DNA of 63,533 nt. It comes from Paenibacillus sp. MMS18-CY102 (GTDB taxonomy: Bacteria > Bacillota > Bacilli > Paenibacillales > Paenibacillaceae). The stretch is from NCBI RefSeq assembly GCF_009789195.1, contig NZ_WSTC01000034.1, forward strand, positions 1 through 63,533, in the 5' to 3' direction. Below, one piece after another: positions 22,199 through 31,602 of the stretch. The number at the start of each line of letters is the position of its first letter. Within the stretch, counting starts at the first letter, position 1. The notes below the pieces were generated by a model. It saw only the letters and a list, made by a program, of their open reading frames with translations. It was not told the origin of the DNA and did not search any database. The position numbers and the translations under genes were made by a program.

Positions 22199-22991
22199 AC
22201 GGGGAGCAAGGCTCACTGCTGACAATCAAGACCGCTGGCTGATTACATATGCTGACCTGATTACGTTACTTATGATATTTTTCGTCATCCTATACGCGAT
22301 GAGCCAAGTCGATTCCAAAAAGTACGAGGTGCTCGCGCAGTCGCTGCAATTCGAGTTCCGCAAAGCGGACTCTGTCATCGAAGGCGGCAATGGCGTTACC
22401 GGTGCCCTCGATCCCTCCAAGCAGCCTATCCCCGCCAAACCGCCGGAAGAGAAACGGAATGCGGCGCAAGAAGCGGAGCAGCGCAAGCTAGAGGAAGAAA
22501 AACGCAAGGAGCAGGAGCTTGAGAATGTGTATGCGATCATCAAAGCGTACATTAAAGACAACAAGCTTGAGGAGAAGGTATTCGTCTCCAACGAAGAGCA
22601 AGGCATCTCTATCCGGTTAAGCGACCAGTTTCTGTTCGACCTAGGCAAAGCGAATCTAAAAAAAGCAGCAAGCCCGGTTCTCGATAAGCTATCCAGCCTA
22701 TTCGTCAAGCTGGACCATCCAATCAGCATCGAAGGGCATACGGACAATTTGCCAATTCAGCCAGGCGGCGAGTTCAGGGACAATTGGGCGCTGTCCGCGG
22801 GACGTTCACTGTCGGTGCTGCGATACTTTACCGAAGTCGCGAAGCTTGCGCCAACCAAGTTCCAAATCGCCGGCTATGGCGATACGCGGCCGGTCGTGCC
22901 GAACACAACGGACGCGAACCGTTCGCGCAACCGGCGCGTTGAAATTACGATCATGCGGCACAGTACGGGCGGCAGCACTGCGAAACAGTAA
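22179..22991 (+). CDS. motB: MotB-family motor stator protein (OmpA-like C terminus)
   Basis: Partner of MotA. One TM segment near the N terminus contains the ion-carrying Asp (WLITYADLITLLMIFFVIL, Asp about residue 26). A charged coiled linker (RNAAQEAEQRKLEEEKRKEQ) follows, then an OmpA/MotB peptidoglycan-binding domain with ISIEGHTDNLPI and NRSRNRRVEITI. 270 residues. Whether it carries H+ or Na+ cannot be decided from what is visible. Translation is coupled to motA through a 20-base overlap; a terminator follows 10 bases after the stop. Confidence 0.9.
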   Translation: MRRSGRRRGARLTADNQDRWLITYADLITLLMIFFVILYAMSQVDSKKYEVLAQSLQFEFRKADSVIEGGNGVTGALDPSKQPIPAKPPEEKRNAAQEAEQRKLEEEKRKEQELENVYAIIKAYIKDNKLEEKVFVSNEEQGISIRLSDQFLFDLGKANLKKAASPVLDKLSSLFVKLDHPISIEGHTDNLPIQPGGEFRDNWALSAGRSLSVLRYFTEVAKLAPTKFQIAGYGDTRPVVPNTTDANRSRNRRVEITIMRHSTGGSTAKQ

Positions 22992-23000
22992 GTCAGAACA

Positions 23001-23045
23001 GCAAAAAGGAGTGATTCCCACGAAGGGCATCGCTCCTTTTTTGCT
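23001..23045. terminator. Bidirectional terminator between motB and mmpL
   Basis: GCAAAAAGGAGTGAT and ATCGCTCCTTTTTTGC form a stem with A and T runs on both sides. It can serve both convergent genes. Confidence 0.85.
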
Positions 23046-23054
23046 GTGCTAACA

Positions 23055-26000
23055 TTAGTGCGAAGTATCATGCGGCTTGCCGCTTGATTGCCCGCTAATA
23101 TAGGCCATCTGGCCGACACTGCTGCTGCCCCGCTCCGAACGGTGCATGAATGGCCAGTAGTTTGCTTCGCCAAACACGCGTACCATGACCGGAATAAACA
23201 GCGGCAGCATAATAAGTGCGTACATAAACAATCCGCATAACACAATTGTTGCGATCTGCAGCAACGACATAACACCGGAAGGCAGCATCGCTGCGAACGT
23301 ACCGCCAAGAATGAGCGCCGCTGACATAATGACCGTTCCCATCCGGCGCATCGCTTCCAGAATCGCCTCGGACGGCGAAAGGTGGCGATACTCTTTGAAC
23401 CGGTCCATGAGGAAGATGCTGTAGTCAATGCCGAGCGCTACGAGCATAACGAAGCCGAAGAACGGCACCGCCCAGCTAATGCCGGAGTAACCCAGCCAAC
23501 GGACGAATATGACTTCCGTCACTGCCATCGATGTATAGAAGGTAAGCAGCAAGGAGGCGATCATGTACAACGGCATAATGATGGAACGGAACAACAGAAT
23601 AAGAATGATGCCAATTCCGATCAGCATGAACATGACTGTTTTGGAATAGTCGCGATCCGAAATGCCGTTCAAATCATGGTTGACACTCGTGACGCCACCC
23701 ACCGCATATTCCGCTGAAGCGTAGGCCGTGCCATCCAATCCCCGACCGACAGCAGCTTTTACCGCATCAATCTCATCCATCGTCGATAGCTCATAAGGAT
23801 TGCCCGCAAAAATAACATCGAACTTGGCCGTCTTGCGGTCAGGCGACATGTAAGCATCCAGCGCTTGATCAAACTGCGCATCCTTGGACGCTTGCTCCGG
23901 TACGAACCAGCCTGTCATTTGCTTGTTAGGGGAATCCGACAGCTCAGCCAAATAACCCTGCGCCGAGCCGAGCCCATCCGTCACTTGCTTCAAGCCGTCT
24001 ACGCTTTTATCCAGTCCGCCCGTCAATGCCACTAACTGGCTGTTCAGTTCAGTGAAGCCTGTTTGCATTTCTTTCTGGCCATCGGACAACTGGTCAAGGC
24101 TCGTCGTGACACCTGGAAGCTTCGCCACAATCTGCCCTTGGCCTTGTTCCGCTTTATCCAGGCCAGCTTGCAGCTTCGTTATGCCGCCGACTAATAATTT
24201 CAATCCTCCGGCTAGCGCCTTCTGGCCATCAGCTGCCTGTTTCAACCCGGCATTCGCCCTGGACAGCCCGCCCGTAATGCCGCCAAGCTGGCTGTTCAAC
24301 TGCTCCATCTGCGTACTTAGTGAGGATGCGTCTCCTTGCAGCTTGTTGACAGCACCGACTGCTTTGAGATACGTTGCATCGCTTTGCAGCTCAGGATACT
24401 TAGCACCTAGTCCGCCAAGGTCTGTGCCGATCGCTTCTAGCCCATCCGACAGCTTGCTTTGTTCAGACGCAATGGTTGCATATGCCCCACTAAGCGTTCC
24501 AAGCCCTGTATTGAGCTGGGCGTAACTCGTTTGCAGCTGTGATGCTGCCGTTGCTAGCTTATCCGCGTTCTTGCGTGCTTCCTCCAGCCCCTTCTTGAGC
24601 TCACCCGTCCCTGCGGAACCATCCTTCATGCCTTGTTGAATCTGCTTCAAGCCGCTGCTAAGCGACGTAATGCCGGACTTCAACTGAACGGTTCCAGCCG
24701 CGAGCTTGCCAGCGCCATCTGCCGCTTCCTCTAGCTTCGGCGCGTTCGCGCTTAGCGATTGGCTTGCTTGGGTTAGGCCCTCTCCAATGGCACTCAAGCC
24801 ATCGCCGCTTTTGCCCAGCCCGTCACTAACGGTTCCCACCTGATCCGCTACGAGAAAACCTTCCGGCGCATCGCCTGTTGGCCTTGTCGCACTGCGAACC
24901 ACTTTGACTCCCTCTACCTTCGATAGTTCACGGCTTACCTGTTCAACTGCCGCCAAGCCATCTGCCGAATCCATCGGCTTGCTTGACTTGATGACAACCG
25001 ATGTTGGGAGCGTCTCGCCTGGACCGAAGCCATCGGCGATTAAGTTAAACGCTTTGACGGAATCGTATTTGTCCCCGATTTCATCCAAGGAATTAAACGA
25101 GATCGATCCCTTATACGCGGTAAGGAACGGTACGGTAAGCACAGCCAGAATAATGAGCGCCCAGATCGGGCGTTTCAAGGTAAATGCGCCGACCGTGCCC
25201 CATAAGCGTGACGGTTTATGCTCAAGCGAACCTTTTGCCGGCCAGAATAGCCCTTTGCCGAACACCGCCAAGAAGAACGGTACGAGCGTAAACAACGCCA
25301 GCAGCATAACCGCTACGCCGACCGCGACGGCAACTGCTGAGCGGTACAGGACAAATGTCGAGAAGCCAATCGATGCGAATCCGACGAGCACCGCGAGCCC
25401 TGAGAAGAGGACGGTGCGCCCTGCCGTACGGTATGTTGCAACAATCGCTTCTGTCCGGTCGCCGAGATGGACAAGCTCCTCTTTGTACCGGCTGATTAAT
25501 AGAATGCAGTAATCGGTTCCGATGCCAAACAGGACGGCTACCATGAAAATTTGCGTGAAATTCGACAGCGGGAAATCCGCATATTCCACTAAGTAAGCAA
25601 CGACGGACTGGGATACCAAATAGCTAAAGCCGACCGCCAGCAGCGGCACTAATGGCGCGACCGCCGAACGGAACACGAGGAACAGAATGATCAGGATAAA
25701 GCCGACCGTGATTAGCTCCGTCTTTTTCAAACCTTCCTGCGAGCTCTGCACAACATCTTCACCAATGACCCAACCGCCGGTAAAGTAATGTTCAACCTTC
25801 GTTGAATCGATTGCGCTGTAGAGCCCTTCTTGCATCTCCTTCGGCGTACGCCCGTTCGGTTCAACCTTTACGAGCGCGAGCACGGTGGATTTATCTTTGG
25901 AAACCAATTGGGGCTCTAATTCTTTCATCTCAAAATGTGTCGTTACCGACGTAACGCCAATGGCGCTTCCGTCTTGCTTCAGCTTCTGCACCGCCTGTTC

Positions 26001-26282
26001 AGCCTGCGCCAAGTCACCTGCGGTTAATCCGCCTTCCCGATGGAAAACGAGTACGGTGGACTCTGCTTTGTTCTTGCTGCCGCTTGCGGTTCCGGCCGGG
26101 CTATCGCCGCTCAGGCCCTCCAGCAGCTTCGCTGCAATCGAGGAATTGTAGCCGTCTGGCACATCCACCTGGCCCTTATCCCTTACAAGCTGCTCCATAT
26201 TAGGAGCGGTCAGCATTAATGCGGCGGCAACTGCCAGCCATAGGACGAGCACCAACCATTTGAGCTTCAATATTGTTCTCAT
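23055..26282 (-). CDS. MMPL-family (RND-like) export protein
   Basis: 1075-residue membrane transporter of the MmpL/YdgH type. Two membrane bundles are visible: an N-terminal TM, a large extracellular region, a five-helix block with GIGTDYCILLISRYKEEL, and a second block with VALGIDYSIFLMDRFKEYRH; the GxxxDY motifs carry the proton-relay Asp. Between them is a long region (about residues 470-790) of Gly/Leu-rich near-heptad repeats such as LKSGITSLSSGLKQIQQGM, predicted as extended coiled coil and typical of YhgE/MMPL exporters of Bacillota. It follows the marR gene by 47 bases, so a regulated drug or lipid efflux pump is likely. Confidence 0.9.
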   Translation of the reverse strand: MRTILKLKWLVLVLWLAVAAALMLTAPNMEQLVRDKGQVDVPDGYNSSIAAKLLEGLSGDSPAGTASGSKNKAESTVLVFHREGGLTAGDLAQAEQAVQKLKQDGSAIGVTSVTTHFEMKELEPQLVSKDKSTVLALVKVEPNGRTPKEMQEGLYSAIDSTKVEHYFTGGWVIGEDVVQSSQEGLKKTELITVGFILIILFLVFRSAVAPLVPLLAVGFSYLVSQSVVAYLVEYADFPLSNFTQIFMVAVLFGIGTDYCILLISRYKEELVHLGDRTEAIVATYRTAGRTVLFSGLAVLVGFASIGFSTFVLYRSAVAVAVGVAVMLLALFTLVPFFLAVFGKGLFWPAKGSLEHKPSRLWGTVGAFTLKRPIWALIILAVLTVPFLTAYKGSISFNSLDEIGDKYDSVKAFNLIADGFGPGETLPTSVVIKSSKPMDSADGLAAVEQVSRELSKVEGVKVVRSATRPTGDAPEGFLVADQVGTVSDGLGKSGDGLSAIGEGLTQASQSLSANAPKLEEAADGAGKLAAGTVQLKSGITSLSSGLKQIQQGMKDGSAGTGELKKGLEEARKNADKLATAASQLQTSYAQLNTGLGTLSGAYATIASEQSKLSDGLEAIGTDLGGLGAKYPELQSDATYLKAVGAVNKLQGDASSLSTQMEQLNSQLGGITGGLSRANAGLKQAADGQKALAGGLKLLVGGITKLQAGLDKAEQGQGQIVAKLPGVTTSLDQLSDGQKEMQTGFTELNSQLVALTGGLDKSVDGLKQVTDGLGSAQGYLAELSDSPNKQMTGWFVPEQASKDAQFDQALDAYMSPDRKTAKFDVIFAGNPYELSTMDEIDAVKAAVGRGLDGTAYASAEYAVGGVTSVNHDLNGISDRDYSKTVMFMLIGIGIILILLFRSIIMPLYMIASLLLTFYTSMAVTEVIFVRWLGYSGISWAVPFFGFVMLVALGIDYSIFLMDRFKEYRHLSPSEAILEAMRRMGTVIMSAALILGGTFAAMLPSGVMSLLQIATIVLCGLFMYALIMLPLFIPVMVRVFGEANYWPFMHRSERGSSSVGQMAYISGQSSGKPHDTSH

Positions 26283-26329
26283 TGTTCGCCTATCCCTCTC
26301 TCCTCTTTCTCTATGTCATCCAGCTAGTT

Positions 26330-26770
26330 CTAGGTGTGAACGAGTACCGCAGCAAGCTTCTCATAAGTCTCGATGAACGCCTTCGCTTCCTTGTTGTCAA
26401 AATGAATCAAATACTGCCCGAGCAGCTCCTCCAGCTTGCTGTCAAACAGCCGTGTTATCTGCTCCCCCTCAGGCGTCAGCACCAAGTACGTCACGCGGCG
26501 GTCCTTCTCATCTGGCACACGCTCAATCAATTGCTTGTCGAACAGCCGTGTGATGATCGCTGTTATCGAGCTTTTGCCGACACAGAAAATGTCCGCAAGC
26601 TCCGATGAAGTTGAACGGCCATTTTCGCGCAAGTAACGCAGGGTCGCACTTTGGTCTGCAGTAATGCCATCAGGCAAAACGTCCCGGATCATCGCGTTCA
26701 GCCTGCGGTTTACCGTAAAGGAGGCGGCAATATAGCGGTCGATGGTCTGCTGCAATCGTTCTCTGTCCAT
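26330..26770 (-). CDS. MarR-family transcriptional regulator
   Basis: 146-residue winged-helix regulator. The DNA-binding part is TADQSATLRYLRENGRSTSS followed by ELADIFCVGKSSITAIITRL, and the wing contains the family signature VPDEKDRRVTYLVLTPEG. The ATG at 26770 has AAAGGAG 8 bases upstream; the open frame upstream is not coding. It is the first gene of a two-gene operon with the MMPL exporter, so it likely represses both and is released by a substrate of the pump. Two dyad sequences upstream of it are candidate operators. Confidence 0.92.
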   Translation of the reverse strand: MDRERLQQTIDRYIAASFTVNRRLNAMIRDVLPDGITADQSATLRYLRENGRSTSSELADIFCVGKSSITAIITRLFDKQLIERVPDEKDRRVTYLVLTPEGEQITRLFDSKLEELLGQYLIHFDNKEAKAFIETYEKLAAVLVHT

Positions 26771-26804
26771 TGGTTTGCTCCTTTTTGTATCGTTAATTCT
26801 TAGG

Positions 26805-26856
26805 TTGTTCGATTGTTGAATAGTTGCAATGTAGAATAGTTCTACTGTTGAACTAT
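26805..26856 (-). promoter_or_regulatory. Paired candidate MarR operators
   Basis: ATAGTTC-TACTGTT-GAACTAT (26836-26856) is a perfect 7-base dyad with 7-base spacer. A related site, TTGTTC-GATTGTT-GAATAG (26805-26823), has the same spacing but imperfect arms. Their centres are 32 bases apart, about three helical turns, and they lie 35-86 bases upstream of the marR start. Confidence 0.5.
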
Positions 26857-27025
26857 ACCAAAGCGAACCACTTGCCGTCAATCGAACAAAATGTGAACGG
26901 GCGCAGGCGGCGAATGGGGCGGGTGATGAAAAACAGCGAGTAGAACAGTTGGTGATATACGTTAGGAGACATTAAAAAGAGGGAGAAGAATTGGGTATAG
27001 GTTAAGCAGGAGGGCGTGAATAAAA

Positions 27026-27184
27026 ATGAGGAGCGGATTAAAGCAGGCATTTATGAATAAATTAGAAATGACGAAACTATCTGATAATTTCAGCAGCAAT
27101 GCCAATGAGTTCGTTCATCAAAATGAGGGAGAGAGAAACTTAATAAACTACAGATTAACTGGCGGATGTAAACAAGCACTTTAA
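27026..27184 (+). CDS. Possible small protein, 52 residues, unknown
   Basis: An open frame starts at ATG 27026 with AGGAGGG about 11 bases upstream and reads MRSGLKQAFMNKLEMTKLSD, continuing to ...GGCKQAL. It is hydrophilic with no membrane segment and no family recognised. It may be a remnant of a longer gene. It is opposite in direction to the neighbouring cluster. Support is only the ribosome-site-like sequence. Confidence 0.25.
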   Translation: MRSGLKQAFMNKLEMTKLSDNFSSNANEFVHQNEGERNLINYRLTGGCKQAL

Positions 27185-27280
27185 GCGAGAGAAGAGAATG
27201 ACAATCCAGTTAAAACATTAATGACGCTAAACCATACATCTTCGATTAAGAGACAATCTAAATTTTCACAATTAAATCAA

Positions 27281-27318
27281 TTAAAGCCCAAGCTATTCAA
27301 CAAAGACTTGGGCTTTAA
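27281..27318. terminator. Hairpin downstream of the cluster
   Basis: TTAAAGCCCAAG and CTTGGGCTTTAA are perfect 12-base inverted repeats with a 14-base loop. It lies 130 bases past the last gene of the island (leftward) and may end that transcript; T runs are poor, so it may only stabilise the 3' end. Confidence 0.5.
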
Positions 27319-27450
27319 GAGTATGGGGCGATTCCAAAAGACTCCGACAAACTCCATCCATGCAACAAACGCAACTTAAAGTTGTTAAGCCGAAGCTAAT
27401 CTAATGCTCGTTTAAGTGATGGAGACTCAAATATACTGTATTGATCCATG

Positions 27451-28923
27451 TTATATCTCTAAAATCCACTGCTTCGAAAAGTCACTCCATTCACCTATAG
27501 TAAGGCAGTAACCATGAGAAGTTGTTTCCTTGAGAAACAAATTGAATCCCACGTATTTTGAAGAATCCTCGCAGAAACATAACTTCGCTAACTGGTCGTT
27601 ACTGATCCGGCGTTGAACCCTTAGGCTACCATCAGTTTGTTCAAGCACATCTTTCGTTTCTTGTTGCGTTCTAAAAACTTCATATAATTGGTAAAGCGTT
27701 GGCGAAGATAGGAGTTCAACCAATCCGATCTCCAGAAAAAGATCATTTTCCCGCTCCCTTAGTTGTCGCGGAATCGAACATATCAAATCCACCCCTTCTT
27801 CGTGACGGACAAATCGAAACGGGATAACCCCTCCATGCTTTTGATCAACAAGTTCTTTTTCATTATTTTCCTTAAGTAAATAACGATATGGATTGACCGA
27901 ATCGAGAAACTTCCCTTTGATCTTGGTTATAACCTCCCCCCAATGATTAGAGTCTCCATCAAATATTCTTTCTTCAATTCGACTTTCCCAGAAGAATTTC
28001 GGACGAAAGTGAGGAGGAACTGGTTTCTTATCAAAAAGCAACCTTATGACTGCAGAAACGCCTGAGGCTGGATGTATTCTTTCAAGATCATGTAAAATAT
28101 CATAAACAATATCCTCCATCAGAAACATTTTCATCTCACTCTTTACTGCATCCCAATCTAGGGAAGCATGTCTATAAAGTATGAAAAAATGCAAATCCAT
28201 ATAGTCCCTAAGCCTTGGACCGTCACTCCAATGTGTGTTGTCATATGTATTTTCGCATAGTATCAAGAACACAAGATGACTAGGCATTGTCGGCAAAATC
28301 ATCCTATCATTCACTTTCGTACTCTCCCTGCACCGCATAATCCTCATTAGATGTTCCTGTCGATTGATAGTTCCATGGATAAATCTTTGTATCTCAACGC
28401 AGATGATTTTACCGTTATCCGTTTCTTTATAGAAACCAAAATATTCGTGATGACCAAACTCCTTCAGCGTAAGTCTATCCAACGGCAGAAAGTCGCCTCT
28501 ACTCTTTTCAATTAAATGTTTGTATCCGAGTTTTAAGAGCAAGTGATACATCTTGGATGCATCACTCTCGTTGATGAATATATCAATATCCTTAGTCTTT
28601 CTTAAGTAACAGTTTCCGTATATTTGTTCAGACATTATCGGTCCCTTCAGGAAAATAATCGGAATATCCCCCGATTGAGTTTCCTGAAATATAATCTCCA
28701 TTTCCACAAGCAAGAGATCAATCCAATTCTTTTGTTCTGCAAACAACTGATCAAAAGCATTAGAACGCACAGGTAAATTTAATGTTTGATATTTATGGTA
28801 AAGCCAAGGGAAAACATTATGCTTCGTTGCTGAAGTAATAATCTCAGATTCATCACCTACACGTGATAAATATTGTTCTGAAAAGCATTCATTTAGTAAA
28901 CGCTTATTTTTTTCTGTAAGCAT
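27451..28923 (-). CDS. Nucleotidyltransferase family protein (NTP_transf_5-like)
   Basis: 490 residues. The conserved block IIFLKGPIMSEQIYG followed by RKTKDIDIFI is the pattern of the PF14907 group: LKG, Tyr, Arg, then D-x-D/I metal-binding motif. This family is frequent in natural-product clusters, including lasso-peptide clusters of Paenibacillus, but its reaction is mostly unknown. The chosen ATG (28923) has GGAAGGAAGG 7 bases upstream; a longer frame from 28983 would overlap the permease gene. It is the last gene of the island operon, 40 bases after the ABC permease. It might adenylylate or otherwise modify the product or a carrier; not proven. Confidence 0.75.
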   Translation of the reverse strand: MLTEKNKRLLNECFSEQYLSRVGDESEIITSATKHNVFPWLYHKYQTLNLPVRSNAFDQLFAEQKNWIDLLLVEMEIIFQETQSGDIPIIFLKGPIMSEQIYGNCYLRKTKDIDIFINESDASKMYHLLLKLGYKHLIEKSRGDFLPLDRLTLKEFGHHEYFGFYKETDNGKIICVEIQRFIHGTINRQEHLMRIMRCRESTKVNDRMILPTMPSHLVFLILCENTYDNTHWSDGPRLRDYMDLHFFILYRHASLDWDAVKSEMKMFLMEDIVYDILHDLERIHPASGVSAVIRLLFDKKPVPPHFRPKFFWESRIEERIFDGDSNHWGEVITKIKGKFLDSVNPYRYLLKENNEKELVDQKHGGVIPFRFVRHEEGVDLICSIPRQLRERENDLFLEIGLVELLSSPTLYQLYEVFRTQQETKDVLEQTDGSLRVQRRISNDQLAKLCFCEDSSKYVGFNLFLKETTSHGYCLTIGEWSDFSKQWILEI

Positions 28924-28963
28924 ATAACGCCTTCCTTCCAGGTTAATATACTTTATGCAATTC

Positions 28964-29758
28964 CTATCCACCAGCGCCTTCATATTTCTTCAAACCTTTA
29001 TTCCAAATCCACAACGTAAATAAAAAAAACAATGGCCCTACAACAGGAGCGAGCATCCCAAGGCATAATTGAACAGTGCCAACATCTCGCGATAGCAGAA
29101 ATAAGCCAGGATAATAATTAATGAAGCCCAATGGTATTACCACTGTTAAAATAACTTGCATTACTATGTTATATAAGGAAATAGGATACGAGATAAATTC
29201 TTTTAATTTGAAATAAAGCCCTAATAAATATTGCGATCGTACAAAAACAAATCCCCATACGCCGATTAAAACCAAAAATGATGCTTGAAGCAACGAACTA
29301 CTAATGATGATACATATAAAATAGATGGCCCTACCCCAACTCCACACTAAATCAACTTGTGTAACTGACCACACCATGACGGATCCAGAAATTAAAATAT
29401 GCGCAATATATCCGACATTGAAGTTCTGTGCAACAAGAAACGAAAATGGATTTAAAGGCTTGGTTAAGTAGTTATCAAACTTCCCAGATGTAATTAGAGA
29501 ATCCATCTCGACCATTGGACTAAACACAAAAGATGCTCCAATTGCATATGTAAACACATTAACGCTGTAAATGAGCGCCAAATCTGGCCATTCCCACCCC
29601 TGTATTGACTCAAACCTTTGCAAGAGCAAGAACAAAATCAAATAATTCGCTCCATAGCCAATGATTTGGCCTACTACCCCCATGAGAAATGCCCCTCTAT
29701 ATTCCAGACGGGTTTTCATTTTCAACCGCACAAATTTGAAGAAGAGCTCCACTGTCAT
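28964..29758 (-). CDS. ABC-2 type permease (PF06182-like), second of two
   Basis: 264 residues with about six hydrophobic helices (GVVGQIIGYGANYLILFLLL; FLVLIGVWGFVFVRSQYLL). The segment SPMVEMDSLITSGKFDNYLT with KPLNPFSFLVAQ is the hallmark of the ABC2_membrane_6 family: in these proteins I/V-x-x-G-x-x-D/L-x-x-L-x-KP precedes the second helix. It starts 3 bases after the other permease and is co-transcribed. Together with the ATPase it forms a heteromeric exporter. Confidence 0.88.
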   Translation of the reverse strand: MTVELFFKFVRLKMKTRLEYRGAFLMGVVGQIIGYGANYLILFLLLQRFESIQGWEWPDLALIYSVNVFTYAIGASFVFSPMVEMDSLITSGKFDNYLTKPLNPFSFLVAQNFNVGYIAHILISGSVMVWSVTQVDLVWSWGRAIYFICIIISSSLLQASFLVLIGVWGFVFVRSQYLLGLYFKLKEFISYPISLYNIVMQVILTVVIPLGFINYYPGLFLLSRDVGTVQLCLGMLAPVVGPLFFLFTLWIWNKGLKKYEGAGG

Positions 29759-29761
29759 AAA

Positions 29762-30553
29762 CTACCCACCTTGAACCGTTAGATTCTTAATTGCCTTTGT
29801 CCATAAGACCCACACAAGAAACAGCAATCCTATTGTCCACAAAGAACCCAGACCTAGACAATACAACGCTTTTTCCAATTCCAATTTTTCCGCAAATATA
29901 GCGGATGGTACATATCCTAGATATTGAAAGGGCAAATTTTCCGCCATTGTGCGCCAAACTCCCGAAAAGAACCACAGAGGTAAAAAGGAACCCGAAAATA
30001 CAAGCACTAACGCCATTACTGTCCATTCCACAGCAAATGTGGTTAAAAACCAAAATGCGACTAAACCAATCAGATAACCCAATAAAAATGAAATACCCAA
30101 AGCTAATAAAATACTGAATGCAAACATTAACCAATATTTCGGGTCATCTGGGAACCGGATATCAAACAACATCCATGCAATAATTAAACTCGGCATTACT
30201 GTGAAAATTAAATTAAATAGAACATTGCCAAGTTGTTGAGAAAATAATATTAGAGGGAAATAGATAGGCTTTAGCAAATCGACTGCAATATTTCCATCAT
30301 TAATTTTGTTGTCAACTTCTCGGAACACCTGAGTCATCAACACACTAACCACCAATGTGCTCACAATAGAATACGTGACCATATCCTGGAGACTAGTACC
30401 GGTACCATCTACCGCAGAGGATGAAAGTAGCGCTTTCCAGATTGATATTTGAATAAATATAGTCACCAGGTTCCCAACCACCCTCAACCACACCTCTGAG
30501 CGATATGCCAAGTTTCGAGAAAATGATTTTAACGCAACGGATAAATACACCAT
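29762..30553 (-). CDS. ABC-2 type permease (PF06182-like), first of two
   Basis: 263 residues, six hydrophobic helices, with INDGNIAVDLLKPIYFPLIL matching the family's G-x-x-x-D-LLKP motif. Its ATG shares one base with the stop of the ATPase gene (TAATG), so translation is coupled. The ATPase, this gene and the next are spaced by 0-3 bases, a fixed exporter unit. Substrate is unknown; the neighbouring synthesis genes suggest the cluster product. Confidence 0.88.
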   Translation of the reverse strand: MVYLSVALKSFSRNLAYRSEVWLRVVGNLVTIFIQISIWKALLSSSAVDGTGTSLQDMVTYSIVSTLVVSVLMTQVFREVDNKINDGNIAVDLLKPIYFPLILFSQQLGNVLFNLIFTVMPSLIIAWMLFDIRFPDDPKYWLMFAFSILLALGISFLLGYLIGLVAFWFLTTFAVEWTVMALVLVFSGSFLPLWFFSGVWRTMAENLPFQYLGYVPSAIFAEKLELEKALYCLGLGSLWTIGLLFLVWVLWTKAIKNLTVQGG

Positions 30554-31572
30554 TACAATATTTCTCCTGCGGAATTATTAATAACAGATGATTCTTTTAA
30601 GCTAGCGTATAGGATACGAATAACCTGCTCAATGTCAGGCTCTACGATCGAAATATCTTCAATTTCATATTTAGCTGTAAGTTCCGTGAATAATTGTAAA
30701 GATGACGCTTGTTTTCTAGGTACCATAAACTTTTTCACTTTGCCATCGTCCAACAAAAGAGTTCCACCCTGTAAAGAAAGCGGTCCCGGATCCTTCGCGA
30801 ACTTTAATGTGACAGTCTTCTCATTTCCGAGTTTCTCCTTAAGTTCTTGAACCTGTCCATCAAAAATAACTTTGCCTTCATTAACAATAAGCATGCGCTG
30901 ACATATTTCCTCAATATCCTGCAGATCATGCGTCGTCAATAAAATAGATGTTTTTTTCTCTCTGTTCACTGTCCTTAGGAACGTACGTATTCGATCCTTG
31001 GCCAATACATCGAGTCCGATCGTCGGCTCATCCAGAAATAAGATATCAGGTTCATGCAATAATGCTATTGCAACCTCAGCTCTCATACGCTGTCCCAGGC
31101 TTAGCTGACGAACGGGCCTATCCAGAAACTCCCCCATATCCAAAAGCTCCTTACAAAATTCCAAATTAGCCCCATACTTGTGTTTTGGTATTTTATAAAT
31201 ATCCTTGCTCAAATCAAAAGAATCTTTAACAGGAAGATCCCACCACAACTGACTTCGCTGTCCGAATACCACCCCCATTCTCCTTGCAATTTCTTTTCTA
31301 TTCATATAAGGCACTTGCCCGCATACTCGCAGTTCTCCTGAGGTTGGAACGAGTATCCCAGTAAGCATTTTTATCATAGTAGATTTCCCCGCTCCATTTG
31401 GTCCCAAATATCCAATAGCTTCACCTACATCCAGTTTGAAAGAAATATCTTGAACTGCCCGTTTAATTGTATGTTCCGTAGTAACTAAGCTTTTGAACGC
31501 CCCAAAAAATCCTGAATACCGTTTATATTGTTTGTACTCTTTCGTGAGGGACGTCACTTCAATAATCGACAT
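30553..31572 (-). CDS. ABC transporter ATP-binding protein
   Basis: 339 residues. Walker A GYLGPNGAGKSTMIKML near residue 50, Q-loop GVVFGQRSQLWWDLPV, signature LSLGQRMRAEVAIAL, Walker B ILFLDEPTIGLD and the H-loop LTTHD. The C-terminal 90 residues form the extra domain of NatA/DrrA-like exporters (partner of PF06182 permeases). The ATG at 31572 is preferred, with GGAGG 9 bases upstream; ATG 31578 is too close to it. It is separated from the upstream cupin-like gene by a hairpin, so transporter expression may be lower than that of the synthesis genes. Confidence 0.93.
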   Translation of the reverse strand: MSIIEVTSLTKEYKQYKRYSGFFGAFKSLVTTEHTIKRAVQDISFKLDVGEAIGYLGPNGAGKSTMIKMLTGILVPTSGELRVCGQVPYMNRKEIARRMGVVFGQRSQLWWDLPVKDSFDLSKDIYKIPKHKYGANLEFCKELLDMGEFLDRPVRQLSLGQRMRAEVAIALLHEPDILFLDEPTIGLDVLAKDRIRTFLRTVNREKKTSILLTTHDLQDIEEICQRMLIVNEGKVIFDGQVQELKEKLGNEKTVTLKFAKDPGPLSLQGGTLLLDDGKVKKFMVPRKQASSLQLFTELTAKYEIEDISIVEPDIEQVIRILYASLKESSVINNSAGEIL

Positions 31573-31602
31573 TTTCATATTCCTCCAAATCGAAACAAAT
31601 TA

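Larger units (their letters stand above)
26882..27450. other. AT-rich gap at left edge of the accessory island
   Basis: About 570 bases with no strong gene. It holds one short open frame (27026-27184), one hairpin (27281-27318) and otherwise AT-rich, unstructured sequence. Base composition changes here from the GC-richer core to the AT-rich cluster. No integrase, tRNA or obvious direct repeat marks the border. Confidence 0.5.

Noticed and set aside
26853-27050. 65-residue leftward frame upstream of marR
   Set aside because: No ribosome site, overlaps operator region, random-looking Phe/Ser-rich sequence.
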